Below, piece after piece: positions 10,795 through 23,006 of a stretch of 64,000 nucleotides of DNA (within the stretch, counting starts at the first letter, position 1; each line of letters starts with the position of its first letter). A program made the position numbers and the translations under genes. The notes below the pieces were generated by a model, which was not told the origin of the DNA, did no database searches, and saw only the letters and a program-made list of their open reading frames with translations. Source of the DNA: Cantharellus purpuraceus (Eukaryota; Basidiomycota; Agaricomycetes; Cantharellales; Hydnaceae); NCBI GenBank assembly GCA_025174535.1, contig JALBUN010000023.1, forward strand, positions 2,356,001-2,420,000, in the 5' to 3' direction.

Positions 10795-13700
10795 ATGGCA
10801 TCTTCAGAGCTCATTCCTCGAGCATACCAGGTTGATGTTGTATATATCGATTTGCTATCCGTCTCATGCATGTTGTCTACAGGAAGAGATCTTCAATTGG
10901 GCCAGATATGAAAACATTGTTGCCGCTCTAGACACGTGAGGTCATTGTATCCTTTGTCTTCAACAATCATAACACGCGTGTCAATCATAGTGGCAGCGGA
11001 AAGACCTATATTGCAGCTTTGCTCATCCGATGGTTGGCGACACAACACTCCGGAACTCGAAAGATTTATGCTTTCATAGTACCCCGAGTCCCCCTCGTGC
11101 AACAACAAGCTGATTTCATTGCTAGTCAAGTCCCACTCACAGTTCGAAGTTACCATGGGGCACTTGTTGACTCGGTTAGTGAGCCAAATCAGTGATCGGA
11201 TGGATTCATCTCACACCACGATACGCAGTGGCAACATGATCCTACAAGGTGGAACCAGGAGTTCAGCGAATGCGATGTCATGGTGATGACCGCTCAAGTC
11301 TTTCTGGACGCCATGTTACACGCACACTGGTCAATGGCCCAGGTGGGTGTTCGAAGTACAATCGGAACTGAATACCTTATCGTCTGTGTCATAGGTCGCC
11401 CTGCTTGTCCTCGATGAGGGTATGGTGCATCGTATATTCATCGTTCTGCTGATGTTTGAATAATTGCCGTAGCCCATCATGCAAGAAAAAACCATCCATA
11501 CAATCAGATCATGCGAGATTTTTATTTTACATGTGATCCTGAGTATCGACCAAAAGTATTCGGAATGACTGCTTCTCCGATCTGGAATCCCAAAAATGCT
11601 CATATATCGCTTCGGACATTGGAACAGAATTTACATTCAAAAGTGCTTGGTGTATTGGAAAACAAAGATGAACTTTTGAAGCATTCGCCAAGACCCACTG
11701 AGGTATGCACATAGAATCCACGCAGTCCTATATGTGACAAAGTCATATCTAGATTATCCAAGAATACCCCGCTTCGAGGATCAGTATCCCCGAATACCCA
11801 TTATCGCTCTGGCAACGTCTTGCTAACCTGGAACTTCATTCCCATCCAGTCATAGTCTCGGGTAATCTTGAACTTAGATACGATGTGACCGTGGCAGAGG
11901 TAGGTCCATATGGTGCCGACTTCTACCTCGCCACACATCTGCGTACGCTCGTGGCAGACTTGGTGCGAAAGCATCAATACGATTACATGGTGACACAGGC
12001 GGACCAAACTCAGATCGTCTCGTTTGACGTGATCTCCGTAGACTCTAGATCATCAGATCTTTCTTCAGCACTCATCCAAGTGGAGAATATACTTGAACAG
12101 TTTCGTCAGTCAATGCCCTTTGAGGCTTCCGATGACATTCTTCCCGAATGGCTTTCCCCAAAACTCCGCGTCCTTGTCTCGATTTTAACCGAAAGGCGCT
12201 CTAGTTCCTTTCAGGGTATTGTCTTCGTCGAGCAACGTCAAGTTGCCGCAACGTTGGCATGGATCCTACCGCGTATCCCTGCACTGAGGGGATGGATTAC
12301 AACTGGTGCCCTTATTGGGCATGGTACTAAACGGGGTGTGAATTCAGGTGGCCAAGGGATGGAGGACAAGAAGCAAAGGGAAATTTTAAATTCTTTCAGA
12401 GCTGGTACCAGCAATCTTCTCATTTCAACCTCTGTTGGAGAAGAAGGATTGGACTTCCCAGTAAGTACCATCAGTTTACCCTGTGTGCTCTGTTGTCGCT
12501 CAAGAGGCTATATAGGCGTGTGATCTCATTGTACGGTATAATCAGCTACAAAACATGGTGGGGTATCTTCAGTCCCGTGGAAGAGCCCGTCGGTTCGATT
12601 CCACATACATCGTTATGATTCCAGAGGGGTCCTCCGAGGAATACACGCGGTATATTGAACTGCGGCAAAGCGAGCCTGAGATGAAACGTATGTACCAAAC
12701 CCCTCGTAACTCAGAGGCATTAGAAATGGAGGTGGAGGAGCCTGACGATCCTATGGACCTTGCTGCTCGCCTGCATTATCAGATTCCTTCTACCGGCGCA
12801 CTCCTCACATTTAACGCCGCCATCAGCCTTTTGAGTAATCTCTGTGCATTGATTCCGCGGGACAAGTATACACCAGTCTTGCAACCCCTATTCCATGGGG
12901 ATTTTCAGATGACTGTTGCCTTGCCTTCCGCGCTCCCCATCCCTCGTGAGCGCCTCGTACACTATGGATCTGTCAGGCGTACAAAGCGAGAGGCGAAGGC
13001 AGCTGCAGCCTTCGCGGCATGCAAGGCTTTGCACGAGCTGAAGGTATTTGACGATTACCTTCTGCCTGCGCGCAAGACAAGTGGAGCTGATATAGAGGAT
13101 GCGGATGGCCGACCCATCCCAGAAGTAGGGAAAGTCAGCGAGATGATGGACGTGTCTGTTTGTGATCCGTGGTCGCCCTGGCATTGTCCATGGAGCGGGG
13201 AAGTTCTGAGCTCTCATGCCTGGGTGTATCCTCTGTCGTTCGTGGGTCACGCGGATGCCAAAGTTGGGCTGGTGACAGCGAATAATCTCGGCGTTATGCC
13301 ACCTTTGACCTGCAAAAAGGACCGCATATGCTTGGGTGCCCCTATATGGATCGATCGCCTCTCCGAAAGCGAGTTGAATGTGCTTCAAGAGTACACTGCT
13401 CTAGGTATCCACTGGTGTAACACTTCCAAACGAATCAAGAATCCCCTCGCAGCCATGTTAGCACTACTTACTTCGGACGGTGGCTTGGATATTGATTCTA
13501 TGCGCGTGGCCATCCAAAATCCTATACGATCGAATGGTATTACACGCGAAGACGAAGGCCACCTAGTTCTGCGATGTCAACTTGAATTCGGGCGACCCCT
13601 TCTATTGCGACGTTTGCGTGAAGATCTTACGCCATTGTCACACGTAATCTTGTCGGATGATTTGACCCCAATAGGAGAGTGTGCCACGTATGCTGACTTT

Positions 13701-15812
13701 TACGAGAGACAGAACAAACATAGGAAATACCCATTAGAAATACCTACAGACGGCGCATTGCTACAGGTACGTACATACCACATCGTCTTTTCTCTATATA
13801 GCTAAATAACTTGAAACAAAGGTGGAGACATACACTCGCAATTTTGACTCACGGTATTGTCTCAGAGAGATGCTCCTTGAATGTACCGAAGCGGAATTGC
13901 CCCAGAAGACAAGACTTGTTCCTGCCAAACTTTGTGAATCGTTCATGTTCCCGGAGCATGTGCGACGAGCGTTCTACTTCTTGCCGTCTGTGATAAGACG
14001 TGTTACCGATGTCTTTCGTGCCCGTGCTGCTGTCGAACAACTCGGCCTGCCGCGAATGGAGGACGATCTGGTAGTAGAAGCATTAACTCTGCCATGTGCA
14101 ACCGCCGGATTCAATAACCAGAGGCTAGAAACTCTTGGAGACACAGTGCTGAAGCTGTGCGTTGTCGTACACCTGTTCAATGCATACCCATTCCGTCATG
14201 AAGGTGCGTGTTCCAGGCATGTCATCAACCATTCTTGCTGATCGGAATCCTCAGGCCAATTGGATGGCATGCGGAGGAATTCTGTTAGTAATCGAGTACT
14301 TTTGGCTAGAGCGAAAGAGGTCGAGTTGGAGAGATTCTTGACTTCTGAACCTTCTGCTATGAGAAAGTGGCGTCCATCAGCTGGTGATGGAGGATTCATC
14401 GACGGTATTTGGTTCGCAAAGAGAAAATTTGCACGACGGAGCTTGCAAGATTGTATGGAGGCTCTTCTAGGAGTGGGTTTCCTTTGTGGAGGCATAGACA
14501 TGGCGCTGCACGTAGGGACGGCACTACAACTATGCTTTGGCGGTATCAACCCATGGCCCAAAAGATACATAATGCCAGAACCAACACCTGTCCCACTTCT
14601 TTTCAATGATTTACAGAGGGCACTTGGATACGAATTCAGATCTGGAGAACTCTTGATTGAGGCCATCACGCATCCGTCGTTTCAATCCGATAGTGCATGC
14701 TATCAGAGACTTGAGTTCCTGGGAGATGGTACGTTTTTTTACATACTCTCAGATCGCTAGACGTATCGAGTTCATATAACTAATCATATAGCTTTGCTGG
14801 ACCTTGTTGTTATGGAGTACCTGTACAGGAAATACCCGAATGCCACTTCTGGACAGCTCACGTGGGCGAAGTCGAGAGCTGTCTTTGCTCCCGCTTTGAC
14901 AACTCTTGGGATCAAACGACTCTCACTCGACAAGTATATCTTATATAATAACGTCGATTTGGGCAAGGCGTTAGCAAATGCGACTCCAGAGCATGCTAAT
15001 ACCTCTTACGAACAGATAGTGATGGAGGGTTGGAAGTATGACCCTCCCAAGGCGTTGTCGGATGTAATGGAGAGCGTATGCGGCGCCATACTGGTGGACT
15101 CGGGGTATGATTATGAGAGAACGAAAGCAATCATCGAAAGGATAATGGAACCGTTATTGCGTGTTCTACGTCCTGATTTGCCACGCGATCCTACGTCTGA
15201 GTTGATGCTGTCGCTCGCACGAAGAAGCTGCCAACGAGCTAGATTCGAGTACGTGACTCAGTTTTGTTCGGAAGAATAACTGCTCAAGCTGCGCTTAGAA
15301 AATTCGCAAGCGAAGAACAGCAGAAGCAACCGCGAAACGATTCTGTCCGGTTCATAGTTCACAACGTAGCCATAGGGGCGAGTTTGCGAACCACTACAGG
15401 GGGGCTATCCCGATTAAAACCGCTGTTGGCTCAAAGAGTGAGGGCACAACTTGAGGACCCCGATTCGGAATTTTACGTTGAGAGATTATGCGACTGCCGA
15501 ACGAAGCGAGAGCAAGACAAAAAGCGGGTCGATGAAGACGTTGTTCGTGAGAAATTGGACGACGAGAAGGACGAGGAGTTCGCAATACTTGGATTATTAG
15601 AACTCCATGAGGTAGATGGGGATTTGGAAGGTTCAAATTACGAAGATGACGATGAAGAGTCAATGGAGCGGCTAGAAGATGACAATGAACTGGATGTTAA
15701 GATGGTACTCGAAGTCCTGGAGCATGCAGGGAGTCAAGACATCCACGGGGTCTGGAGCGAAGAGGAGGATATGGACATTGAAGATGTGGTAGAAAAGATG
15801 CTCCTTGGTTAG
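10795..15812 (+). CDS. Dicer-like ribonuclease III
   Basis: A multi-exon gene of about 1,450 codons. Domains in order: a DExH helicase with Walker A ALDTGSGKT (rebuilt across an intron) and the DEAH box LVLDEAHHARKN; helicase C with LISTSVGEEGLDFP and YLQSRGRARR; and a dicer dimerisation (DUF283-like) segment with YGSVRRTKREAKAAAAFAACKALHE split over two motifs. RNase IIIa shows NNQRLETLGDTVLK and SLQDCMEALLG. RNase IIIb shows CYQRLEFLGDALLDL and LSDVMESVCGAIL. All acidic catalytic positions I can judge are present in both RNase III domains, so two-strand cleavage should be intact. No canonical PAZ or C-terminal dsRBD is evident; the region before RNase IIIa is divergent and the tail is strongly acidic (EDDDEESMERLEDDNEL). 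Known role: producing small RNAs for RNA interference. It looks complete. Confidence 0.95.
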
Positions 15813-15854
15813 ATACAACGGTTAAAAGTTCGGGAAATTTTGAGGCTACGCCAA

Positions 15855-16108
15855 TTACAGGAACTTCTCTACCGCTCGGCCGATCTTCCGGAACATCGTG
15901 CAAAATGTACCTGTCGCCGGTAGAGCAGTCTACGAAGTCGACTGGGATCTCAATTTGAGAATGGAGAAATACTCCAAAGTACGCCGACCCAAGACTACAT
16001 ACAACTAACCACAACGTCAAACTCGCGGATAAACTCGCGCTCCCAGAACACTCCAACCCTCCTGCTTCTTACGCTACAGAGGAAGTACAACACTACTGAT
16101 GTCACCAT
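15855..16108 (-). CDS. Possible small two-exon gene (53 aa), unidentified
   Basis: Exon 1 (16108-16003) and exon 2 (15910-15855) join across a 92-nt GT-AG intron (donor GTATGT) to give 53 codons starting MVTSVVLYFLCSV and ending FRKIGRAVEKFL. The N-terminus is hydrophobic and the C-terminus basic and amphipathic, like many small mitochondrial or membrane-associated proteins, but I do not recognise a family. It sits in the 424-bp gap between Dicer (convergent) and the coiled-coil gene. Support rests only on frame-consistent splice sites and an ATG; a chance pairing is quite possible. The rest of the gap shows nothing else. Confidence 0.3.
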
Positions 16109-16236
16109 GCGTTACGCCCTCAATTTTTGGGTTTGTCATTGTGCGTGAAGTTGTACGTGGCTAAGAAGGGTTGTTCAGCGTGACGTGTCACATAACAAGA
16201 GAACAGCATAATAATACCCAATTGACACAATGTATT

Positions 16237-17287
16237 TCATGCCATGTGAACCATTAGCCAGTTTCTTATTTTGTTTTTCCTCTCTGGAAGTGGATCCCCC
16301 ACATTGATGCCAAAGGTATCATTGTAAAATATGATTAATTGTAGGATATCAAGATGCTGATAAGTATCGATGTCTGGGTTGAAATGGGGTGGGATGGAGC
16401 CAACAAGACCTTCAGGTTGGAATTGCTGAATGGCCTGGGCTAATGCAGCATTAACTGCGAGTGGCAGAGCTAATGCGTGTCCATCGCCGGGAACCTTAGT
16501 CCAAAAGTTAGGCATAAGCGCAGCAACGGTCTATCATAAATTGGCTTACATGTTTCTGTAATGGGTGATGCCTGTTGGGAAAACGGACATCCTGGTTGCG
16601 AGAGACAATACGGATGTTGGAAATTACAGCGTCAAGATGGTTAAATCGCGTGTTCATTTGCACCTCAAGATGGTTGAATCGCGCATCAAGTTGGTTGAAT
16701 TGCATCTCAAGTTGGTTGAATTGCGTATTAAGTTGGTTGAATTGCGTATCAAGTTGGTTGAATTGCATATCAAGTTGGTTGAACCGCATATCGAGTTGGT
16801 TGAACCGCATATCGAGTTGGTTGAATCGCGTATTAATTTGCATATTGATTTGGTCGAGGCTTTGCTGTATAAACAGTTGTAAGCTAGCAAACCCCGGCGC
16901 ATCACCAAGCTCCATGGCGGCATCTAACCAAGTTATTAAGACACCCAAACCTGTGTGGGTCATATGCATAGTGACTCACGAGTTCCGCGCAGAAGATGCA
17001 TCCGATTCTTGGCTGTTTGAACAACATTGGGATTCAATACCTGTGGCAGGCGACCTAGTTGACATCACTGAGCGCCCACTCAATAGAAAAGTGATCTCCA
17101 TACTCGCAGCAGCTGTAACTGTTTGTGCCGTTTCCTCCGCTTCGACTAAGGCAAGCGGATTGAGGGGGGTGCCAGCAACGCTGTTTGAGAATAACCCTTG
17201 AAGGACAGGGTTGCTAGTGATGTCTGGGTCATTGACAAGTGTGGGGTGAATATGTGCAACGCTTGGGATGTTTATGGGGTAGTTCAT
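16237..17287 (-). CDS. Fungal coiled-coil protein built on tandem heptads
   Basis: Three exons (17287-17104, 16950-16550, 16494-16237) with GT-AG introns give 280 aa. The N-terminus reads MNYPINIPSVAHIHPTLV. A middle segment carries at least seven consecutive heptads of the form FNQL(D/N/E)xR/Q, which would form a parallel coiled coil. A hydrophobic and Pro-containing C-terminal domain follows (LPLAVNAALAQAIQQFQPEG ... IIFYNDTFGINVGD). I recall similar hypothetical proteins in Agaricomycetes, but know no function. There is no signal peptide or membrane span. The heptads are encoded by nearly identical 21-bp repeats, so array length may vary between strains. A TATA element lies about 75 bp upstream. 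Confidence 0.65.
16666..16833. repeat. Tandem 21-bp minisatellite encoding heptads
   Basis: Eight consecutive 21-bp units of the type AAGTTGGTTGAATTGCATATC (shown on the + strand; one unit plus one base omitted elsewhere) with a few transitions between copies. The period is a multiple of three, so unit gain or loss adds or removes one heptad of the minus-strand protein without a frameshift. Confidence 0.85.
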
Positions 17288-17359
17288 AGTTGATTGATAT
17301 GGATATGTTGCAGTTGTTCAAGTGCTGGGTAGGAAGGAAATGAGACAGGAGGAAGGCTC

Positions 17360-17371
17360 CCCTATTTATAG
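17360..17371 (-). promoter_or_regulatory. TATA element of the coiled-coil gene
   Basis: CCTATAAATAGG on the minus strand, about 75-85 bp upstream of the start codon at 17287. The position fits a fungal core promoter. Confidence 0.5.
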
Positions 17372-17903
17372 GCCTTCACCTCTGGGGAAAAGGTGGAGGT
17401 TACGGAGTTGAACTAACTGAGCTTGAACCAGGAGACAGCTTTTGGAAAGAATGTACCGTATCTAACAAGTTCCAGAAAGTGAAACCTTGTCAGCTGTCAG
17501 ACTTACGGTGGATCTGATTATACACTCTCTTTGATGCCAACGTCTGTTGTGGACGAAGAGAGCGCTCCCCCTTCCTCGTATGCCCTCAAGCCCCCCGGTC
17601 ATTCAGCGATGGCGGGTCAGACTACTCATCCCCTCCAATTTCAGACGAGGGGAATATCGCCGATGTATCCTTTTCCCTTCAACACAGCGGGCGAATGAAA
17701 CTAGTCTCATTATACTGTAAAAAACACAACCGTGGGTATATAGTCAATCATACAAGCATGGCCAGAACACTGCTCATAAGAGTGACAATTGACCCAGTCA
17801 TCGCGGGTAGGAGGGTAGACGCAGCATTTTTCTTCGAGCCAGGTACTGGCAAGAAATGCTCACTCTGTTGTGCCTGCTGTTGCGATGATTCCTGGAGGAA
17901 ACG
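17372..17903. other. Intergenic region between the coiled-coil gene and the M50B gene
   Basis: About 530 bp with upstream sequence of the coiled-coil gene and the 3' UTR of the M50B gene (both minus strand). I see no credible gene or repeat. Confidence 0.45.
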
Positions 17904-19272
17904 TCAATGGCCGTTATTCGGACAATGGGCATCATGGCCTACTTTGAAGGCTGCAAGGCCCACAATAATGCCGGCCGCGAAAAAACCGAAGGCAATAATG
18001 AGCCAAACCACCCCCCAGACTGTAAATTACCTATCAGTGAAGAGACGCTTATGGACATCTAAAACGGAGAACCTTGTGACGGGCAGCAACCGCAGATATG
18101 CGCAAAGGCTGATGCATCTGATGAGTTCACCTTGCGAGCAATAGTATCATCTGTGGAAACATGAAATCCATGAGTTTGTGTACAAAAATATGCACTGCAG
18201 AACCTTACCTATTACATCCCAGAGTACATATAGGCAGGACATGACGCCAATGAAGAGAACCTGCACATTGAAAGACTAACATGAAGACCAACAGGATTGT
18301 GAAACGTTATTTACGAACCAGGTATCGCAAAGCCACGCCGCCAGCGACGAACCAGAACACAACAATCAGAGCCGACATGCCCAATATAAGTATCCATGTT
18401 CTAGTCGTCAAACAAGTCCATGATGAATCCCGAGCCACAAGAAATCACCGACGTACAGCATATTTCTCCTCGCCCACCTCATGACGAAAGTGTCAGAGAG
18501 ACCCGAGCAACTACATAACAACACAGGGTGCTTACCATAATGTCACCAAGAAGAATCCTGCTAGAACCAAGGAAGCAACCTTTGAAGCATTGGTATCGAA
18601 TCCGCACGCAATGAGGCATGCTCCAATAAATGACGAGCCCAAATAGCCTGCTGGCAAGGTGATCCACGGGATACCGCCCGACATGCGCGTCGCACCACCT
18701 TCATCGGCTGCCAAAATAAAAGAGGATCGCGTCCATAAACTGGACATCAACAAGGCAAAGCACTAAAGTACTCACGATCCAACTCCAGGCTCTCGATACG
18801 GGCGCAGGTGAGAACACCAGCGATCGCGTGGCTCATCTATGGTATCTGGTCAATCCATTGTGCGGAGCTTTGAGCCTAGAAGTGTCTTGAATACCTCATG
18901 GAACCCCACTGTGAGCAATCTGACAGGATGAAAAAATTCAGTCTAGGCATCACTCAGCTCTCTCGAATGACATCGACTCACTTGAAAGGGTATACTGTCC
19001 GCCAGGGCAAAGGTCAGAAGAAAAATGAACAGCTAAACACGCAGCCTCCTCAACGCACTTATCCAGCTGAGAATCGGTACATGCCTGGACGACACGTCCT
19101 CTTAGAGTGCGTAGGAGCGTCAACTTGGGAGAACATACCATAAGATAGCAATGACAATGACATATACTCCAGCTATGATCAAAGTTGTCCGCTGCGTCGC
19201 GGTGGGTGTCAACTTCTCCGCCACACTTCTAACCTGCAGCGCGTAGTAGGTATTCTCGTCAAGGGCGGGCAT
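17904..19272 (-). CDS. Peptidase M50B-like integral membrane protein
   Basis: The gene starts MPALDENTYYALQVRSVAEK and is split by about eight short introns. The zinc motif HExxH is assembled across a splice site (VGFHE|MSHAIAG). It is followed by DEGGATRMSGGIPWITLPAG, YLGSSFIGACLIACGFDTNA and several further hydrophobic segments (TWILILGMSALIVVFWFVAG, VLFIGVMSCLYVLWDVI, VVWLIIAFGFFAAGIIVG). A motif DDTIARKVNSSDASAFA precedes a Cys-rich CGCCPSQ. This matches the fungal M50B-like family, predicted multi-pass zinc metalloproteases of unknown substrate. The C-terminus ends HDAHCPNNGH. Exons near the middle (18,900-19,130) are placed only roughly. Its start is 237 bp from the CWC22 stop. Confidence 0.8.
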
Positions 19273-19509
19273 GGGTAAAGAGAGAGAGATGTGTGTGGTA
19301 TATCCTCGTGCACGTGTACAAGTCGTGAGTGTACGTTGTTAACAGTATGTATACCAGCAAGTTTTCGCTTGGCCTCCGCAGTTTGAAAAGTCACTTTGGC
19401 GCTTACTTAGGACACTGCATTGCCATTTGTAACAAGTCATGCTGCGAACATTTTATAACAGCACTGGATACAAATGTTACAAATGACAGTATTCGAACCT
19501 CGTCAAGCT

Positions 19510-22500
19510 TCAGCGCCTTCGGTCATATCTCTCACGCGAGTCCGAACGTTGCCTTCGATAATAACGGTCCTCATCTCGCTCGTTCCGTCGCGGAGGAGGC
19601 TCGTCACGCCCCCTTCCGGGTGATGTTTCGTCCCGGCCACCCCGTCTTGGAGGCGTATCGTCTCGCCTAGCTCCTCTTCTCGGCGGTGTGTCATCACGCA
19701 CGCCCCTCCTCGGCGGTGTATCATCACGCACACTCCTCCTCGGCGGCGTCCTATCCCTATACCTATCCCGCGAATCCTCCCGCCTCCGTCCATACGACTC
19801 CCCCGCCCCCCCACCTCCACCATGAGATGCATACATCCTCTCCTCACCCTCACCCCTCCCCCGCGGAGGCGGCGACTCCGATTCATACCGCCCACGCGTC
19901 CGCGGCGACCGCCGCCCCACGTCCCGCCTTCCACTGCTCCTGGGAGACACGGACTTGCGACCCTCGCGGTGCCGAGGCGGCGTGCGTGAACGTGAACGCG
20001 AGCGCGACACGGACTGCGGCGGAGACTTTGCAGGTCGTCTGCGGTAGCTCCCACGGCTATCATCCCGCTCGTGTCTCCTCGATGGTGGTGTCGACGACCC
20101 GCGGCGACGCGGGGGTGGTCGGCGCGGAGGCGATGGACGAGACGATTGGGTGTCCGTGTCAGAGTCAGAATCAGAGTCCGTGTCCAAATCTGAGGATGAC
20201 ATGTCGGAATCCGATGAATCCGAGCTGGATGAGGACTCTTCTGCAAGAAGAGCGCGACGCTGCTCCATAATAAGGCGTGGTGCATTCTGCGGGATCTTGT
20301 GTTAGAATAGATCAGTCCTCAATATAAAACCCACATACTTTCAAGTGTTCTCTCATCTGCTCGGTGACGGCACCCAGCCCAATACTCGTAAAGTAATTGA
20401 TGGCAAATCGGGTGTTTTTCGGATTGTCCAATGGGAACATACCCTTGCACAAATCCCTGATCTCTGGATCCTTGAACCTCTCCGTCAACCCCTTCAGACC
20501 CATCTCCTCCATCATCTCTCCACAAAGAATCTTGACAAAGATACGGCTTGAACTGGTAGTATCTTCCTCGTTCATCCTCACGACATCCAGAACGGCCCAA
20601 GAGACCGAATCCGTGGCGAGAAGATGCCCAAAGAATCGCGCAATGTTGCGTAGGCGATTGGTTTCATAGCGATGTACCGTATCGTAATAGCTGCGGAAGG
20701 CCTCTTCGAACGCCGCCGTGTACGGCCTCGATAACTTACTGAACCGCTCGCCAACAAGGCCATAAAAGTTGGAATAAGATCGCTCCTGCGAGCAGCACTC
20801 AATAATCATGTTGCACATTTCAATCTTCACAGGGTGATCATGTTAGCGTCAGGAAAGCACGAAACGCACAAAAGCTCACGCACCTCTTCTCCCTCTTGGA
20901 TGTTCACTTTCATGAGCTTATGCACTGCTTCTTCAAAGTTGAGCTGAAGGAATCGTGAGACCAAGCACAACCACCGCGAGCGACAGCTTACCGAGTTCAT
21001 AATCGTCAGGTATATAGTACGTCTAAGGTTGACAAGATTCGTTCCAGTTTGGTCCTCAATGCCCTCTTTATCGGCAACAGCTGTAGAATCAAAATGAACA
21101 CAGCTATAGCGACGATAAAAATGGATTACTCACGAGCCTCATCCTCAGAGTCCTCATCAGAATCCTCACTCCCAGAGCCCTCGCTAGACTCATTTTCACC
21201 AAGGATCTCCGTCTTGATCTCTTTGTATTTTTCTTCATTCTCCATATAATCCAGGTCAAATTTGAATATATCTGTCATCACACCATGAGCCTCCACCTCA
21301 AAAAAAAAAAACAAGCCAACGCACTCAGACCCTCCTGAACTTGCAAATCGTCCTCCAACGCAACCTGATGGGTGATCTGGTCTTCCTCCGGCACGAGATC
21401 TAACCCCTCGGGTAAAATTGGGTTATCCTTGTACTTGTCCTTCCGGATCTGCATGAGCACCTCGACCATGAACTGCACACGTTGGGAGATGGTGCCTTCA
21501 TTGAGGACGACCCTGAAGCGTTCATAGACAGAGGCATTCGCTTTGGGACTGTTTTCAGCGAGGAACGCGCCGACCTCGCGCATGAACCCGACGGCGATCT
21601 CGACAGAGTCATCTGTAGGACGCTCGAGGAGAAGAACAAGGATTTGCAGGGCAATAATTTCGTGCGCTAGAGCCTGATTAACCAGATGCGCAATAAACGT
21701 GGTGGTGGAATGACACAGAATCTAGGGAAGAAAAACACACTCAACCTCTACACACTCCATCTTCCAAATACGAAGCACACACCTTGTCATTCCGCTTGAA
21801 CGACTTGCGAAACTGGCTAATAAGCCTATGCAGCACCAACTCCCCCACCTGCGGCAGTTTCGTGTTGATAATCGCCACCAACGCAGCAAACACGGGCGTA
21901 TACGGCAACGACGCCGCCTGCGCCTTCATCACACTCCTCGCAAACAGCCCCCTCCCCCTAATCAAATTCTCCGCAAACAGCTCCGGGACGACGTGCTTGA
22001 TATTCGCAACATTAACACGGTTCACGATACCCGTGATCGACTTGCGCAGGGCATCCCACGAAAGGCGCTGGTACTCTGGCGACGCCCTGTCCTTCCCCTC
22101 CACGGCCGCAGCCGCCTGCAGCGCACGCAGCCGCGCCGGCGGGATATACACCCCCCCCGACTTGCTCCCCGCAGCTAGCTTTGCAAATTCCGCCTGTGCG
22201 TCGAAAGGCGCCGCCACGCCACCGCCCACGGCAGATCTGGCGCCGCTGGGCGCAGCAGGCCCCTCCAGCTCCTGTTCCGCAAGACGCAGCGCAAGCTGCC
22301 GCTGCCGCTCCTGTCGTCGCACAGGATCCACATCCTCGATCTTCGGCAGGTCGATATGTACCTTGCGCGACAGATGCGTCGACGACGGCGCGGGTGCCGG
22401 AGACACAGAACGGCGGCGGTTCGTCGGTGGAGAGGCTGCGCGACGCGGTGAGCGGGAGCGAGAGCGAGATTGCGAGGGCGACCTGTCACGAATTAAGGGG

Positions 22501-22595
22501 TGGCATGCCAGACATAAAAAGACAACTACACACCTTTTTCGCTTGTACGGCGACGTCTGGTGCGCAGGAACAGGCATACTGGTAAGCGTCGACAT
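19510..22595 (-). CDS. CWC22: Pre-mRNA splicing factor CWC22
   Basis: A multi-exon gene of roughly 850 codons with the ATG at 22595 (MSTLTSMPVPAHQTSPYKRKR). After a short RS-rich N-terminus comes the MIF4G domain (GGVYIPPARLRALQ, LSWDALRKSITGIVNRVNVA, IRGRGLFARSVMKAQAAS, PQVGELVLHRLISQFRKSFK). Then follow an acidic linker (ESSEGSGSEDSDEDSEDE), an MA3 domain (RRTIYLTIMNS on the reverse reading, MKIEMCNMIIECCSQERSY, FYGLVGERFSKL) and a long RS/RD-rich tail with repeated RDDTPPRRG units. Cwc22 is a spliceosomal protein that in animals escorts eIF4A3 to the exon junction; in fungi it is needed for Prp2-dependent activation. The full domain set is present. Confidence 0.93.
19625..19760. repeat. 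Tandem repeat in the CWC22 tail
   Basis: About four units of roughly 27-30 bp encoding RDDTPPRRG/A variants on the minus strand, in the RS/RD-rich C-terminus. Low-complexity coding repeat. Confidence 0.6.
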
Positions 22596-23006
22596 CGTCG
22601 TTGGTGGCGAGAAAGTTTACGGAGTTTGAATTTGCTTTTGGCCCGCACAATGATAAAGACAAGAAAAGTATATTGCCCGAACTGATGCAAAAAGACGACA
22701 CAGTAGTAAAAGGAGGAGGGATTGCGTTATAAGGTACCTAATTGCCTAGAAAAAGCAGGGGAATAAGAAAGCGTGGATGATAGACCACATGAGTACCCTA
22801 TTTTGCGCATGATGCTGATGAATTAATGTTACGCCAGGGAAGCGCGCTGGTAATACACAGTATAGACATGCAGAGGTATGATACGCATGTCATCACTCCG
22901 TGCACCATGGTTGGTTGATAAGTAAATTGCGAGGGAATGCAAGGTGTGAGATGGCTGGATGAGTCGATGCTACGCGAGTGATGGCAGAATGAACCGCCTG
23001 AAAGTA
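22596..23006. other. Intergenic region between CWC22 and the low-complexity gene
   Basis: About 410 bp with the CWC22 promoter and the 3' UTR of the next minus-strand gene. I see nothing else. Confidence 0.45.

Noticed and set aside
15697..16056. 119-aa minus-strand open frame with a hydrophobic start
   Set aside because: It has no ATG start, overlaps the Dicer 3' end, and splicing in another frame gives a better candidate.
16666..16833. CRISPR-like array
   Set aside because: Units are contiguous without spacers and encode heptads in a eukaryotic gene.
16565..17201. Two plus-strand open frames rich in VELRIKL or SWLNRISSWLN repeats
   Set aside because: They are shadows of the 21-bp repeat; the minus-strand frame has introns, a normal start and heptads.
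19686..20270. 194-aa plus-strand frame opposite the CWC22 tail
   Set aside because: Antisense of the RS-rich repeat region; composition follows from the coding strand.
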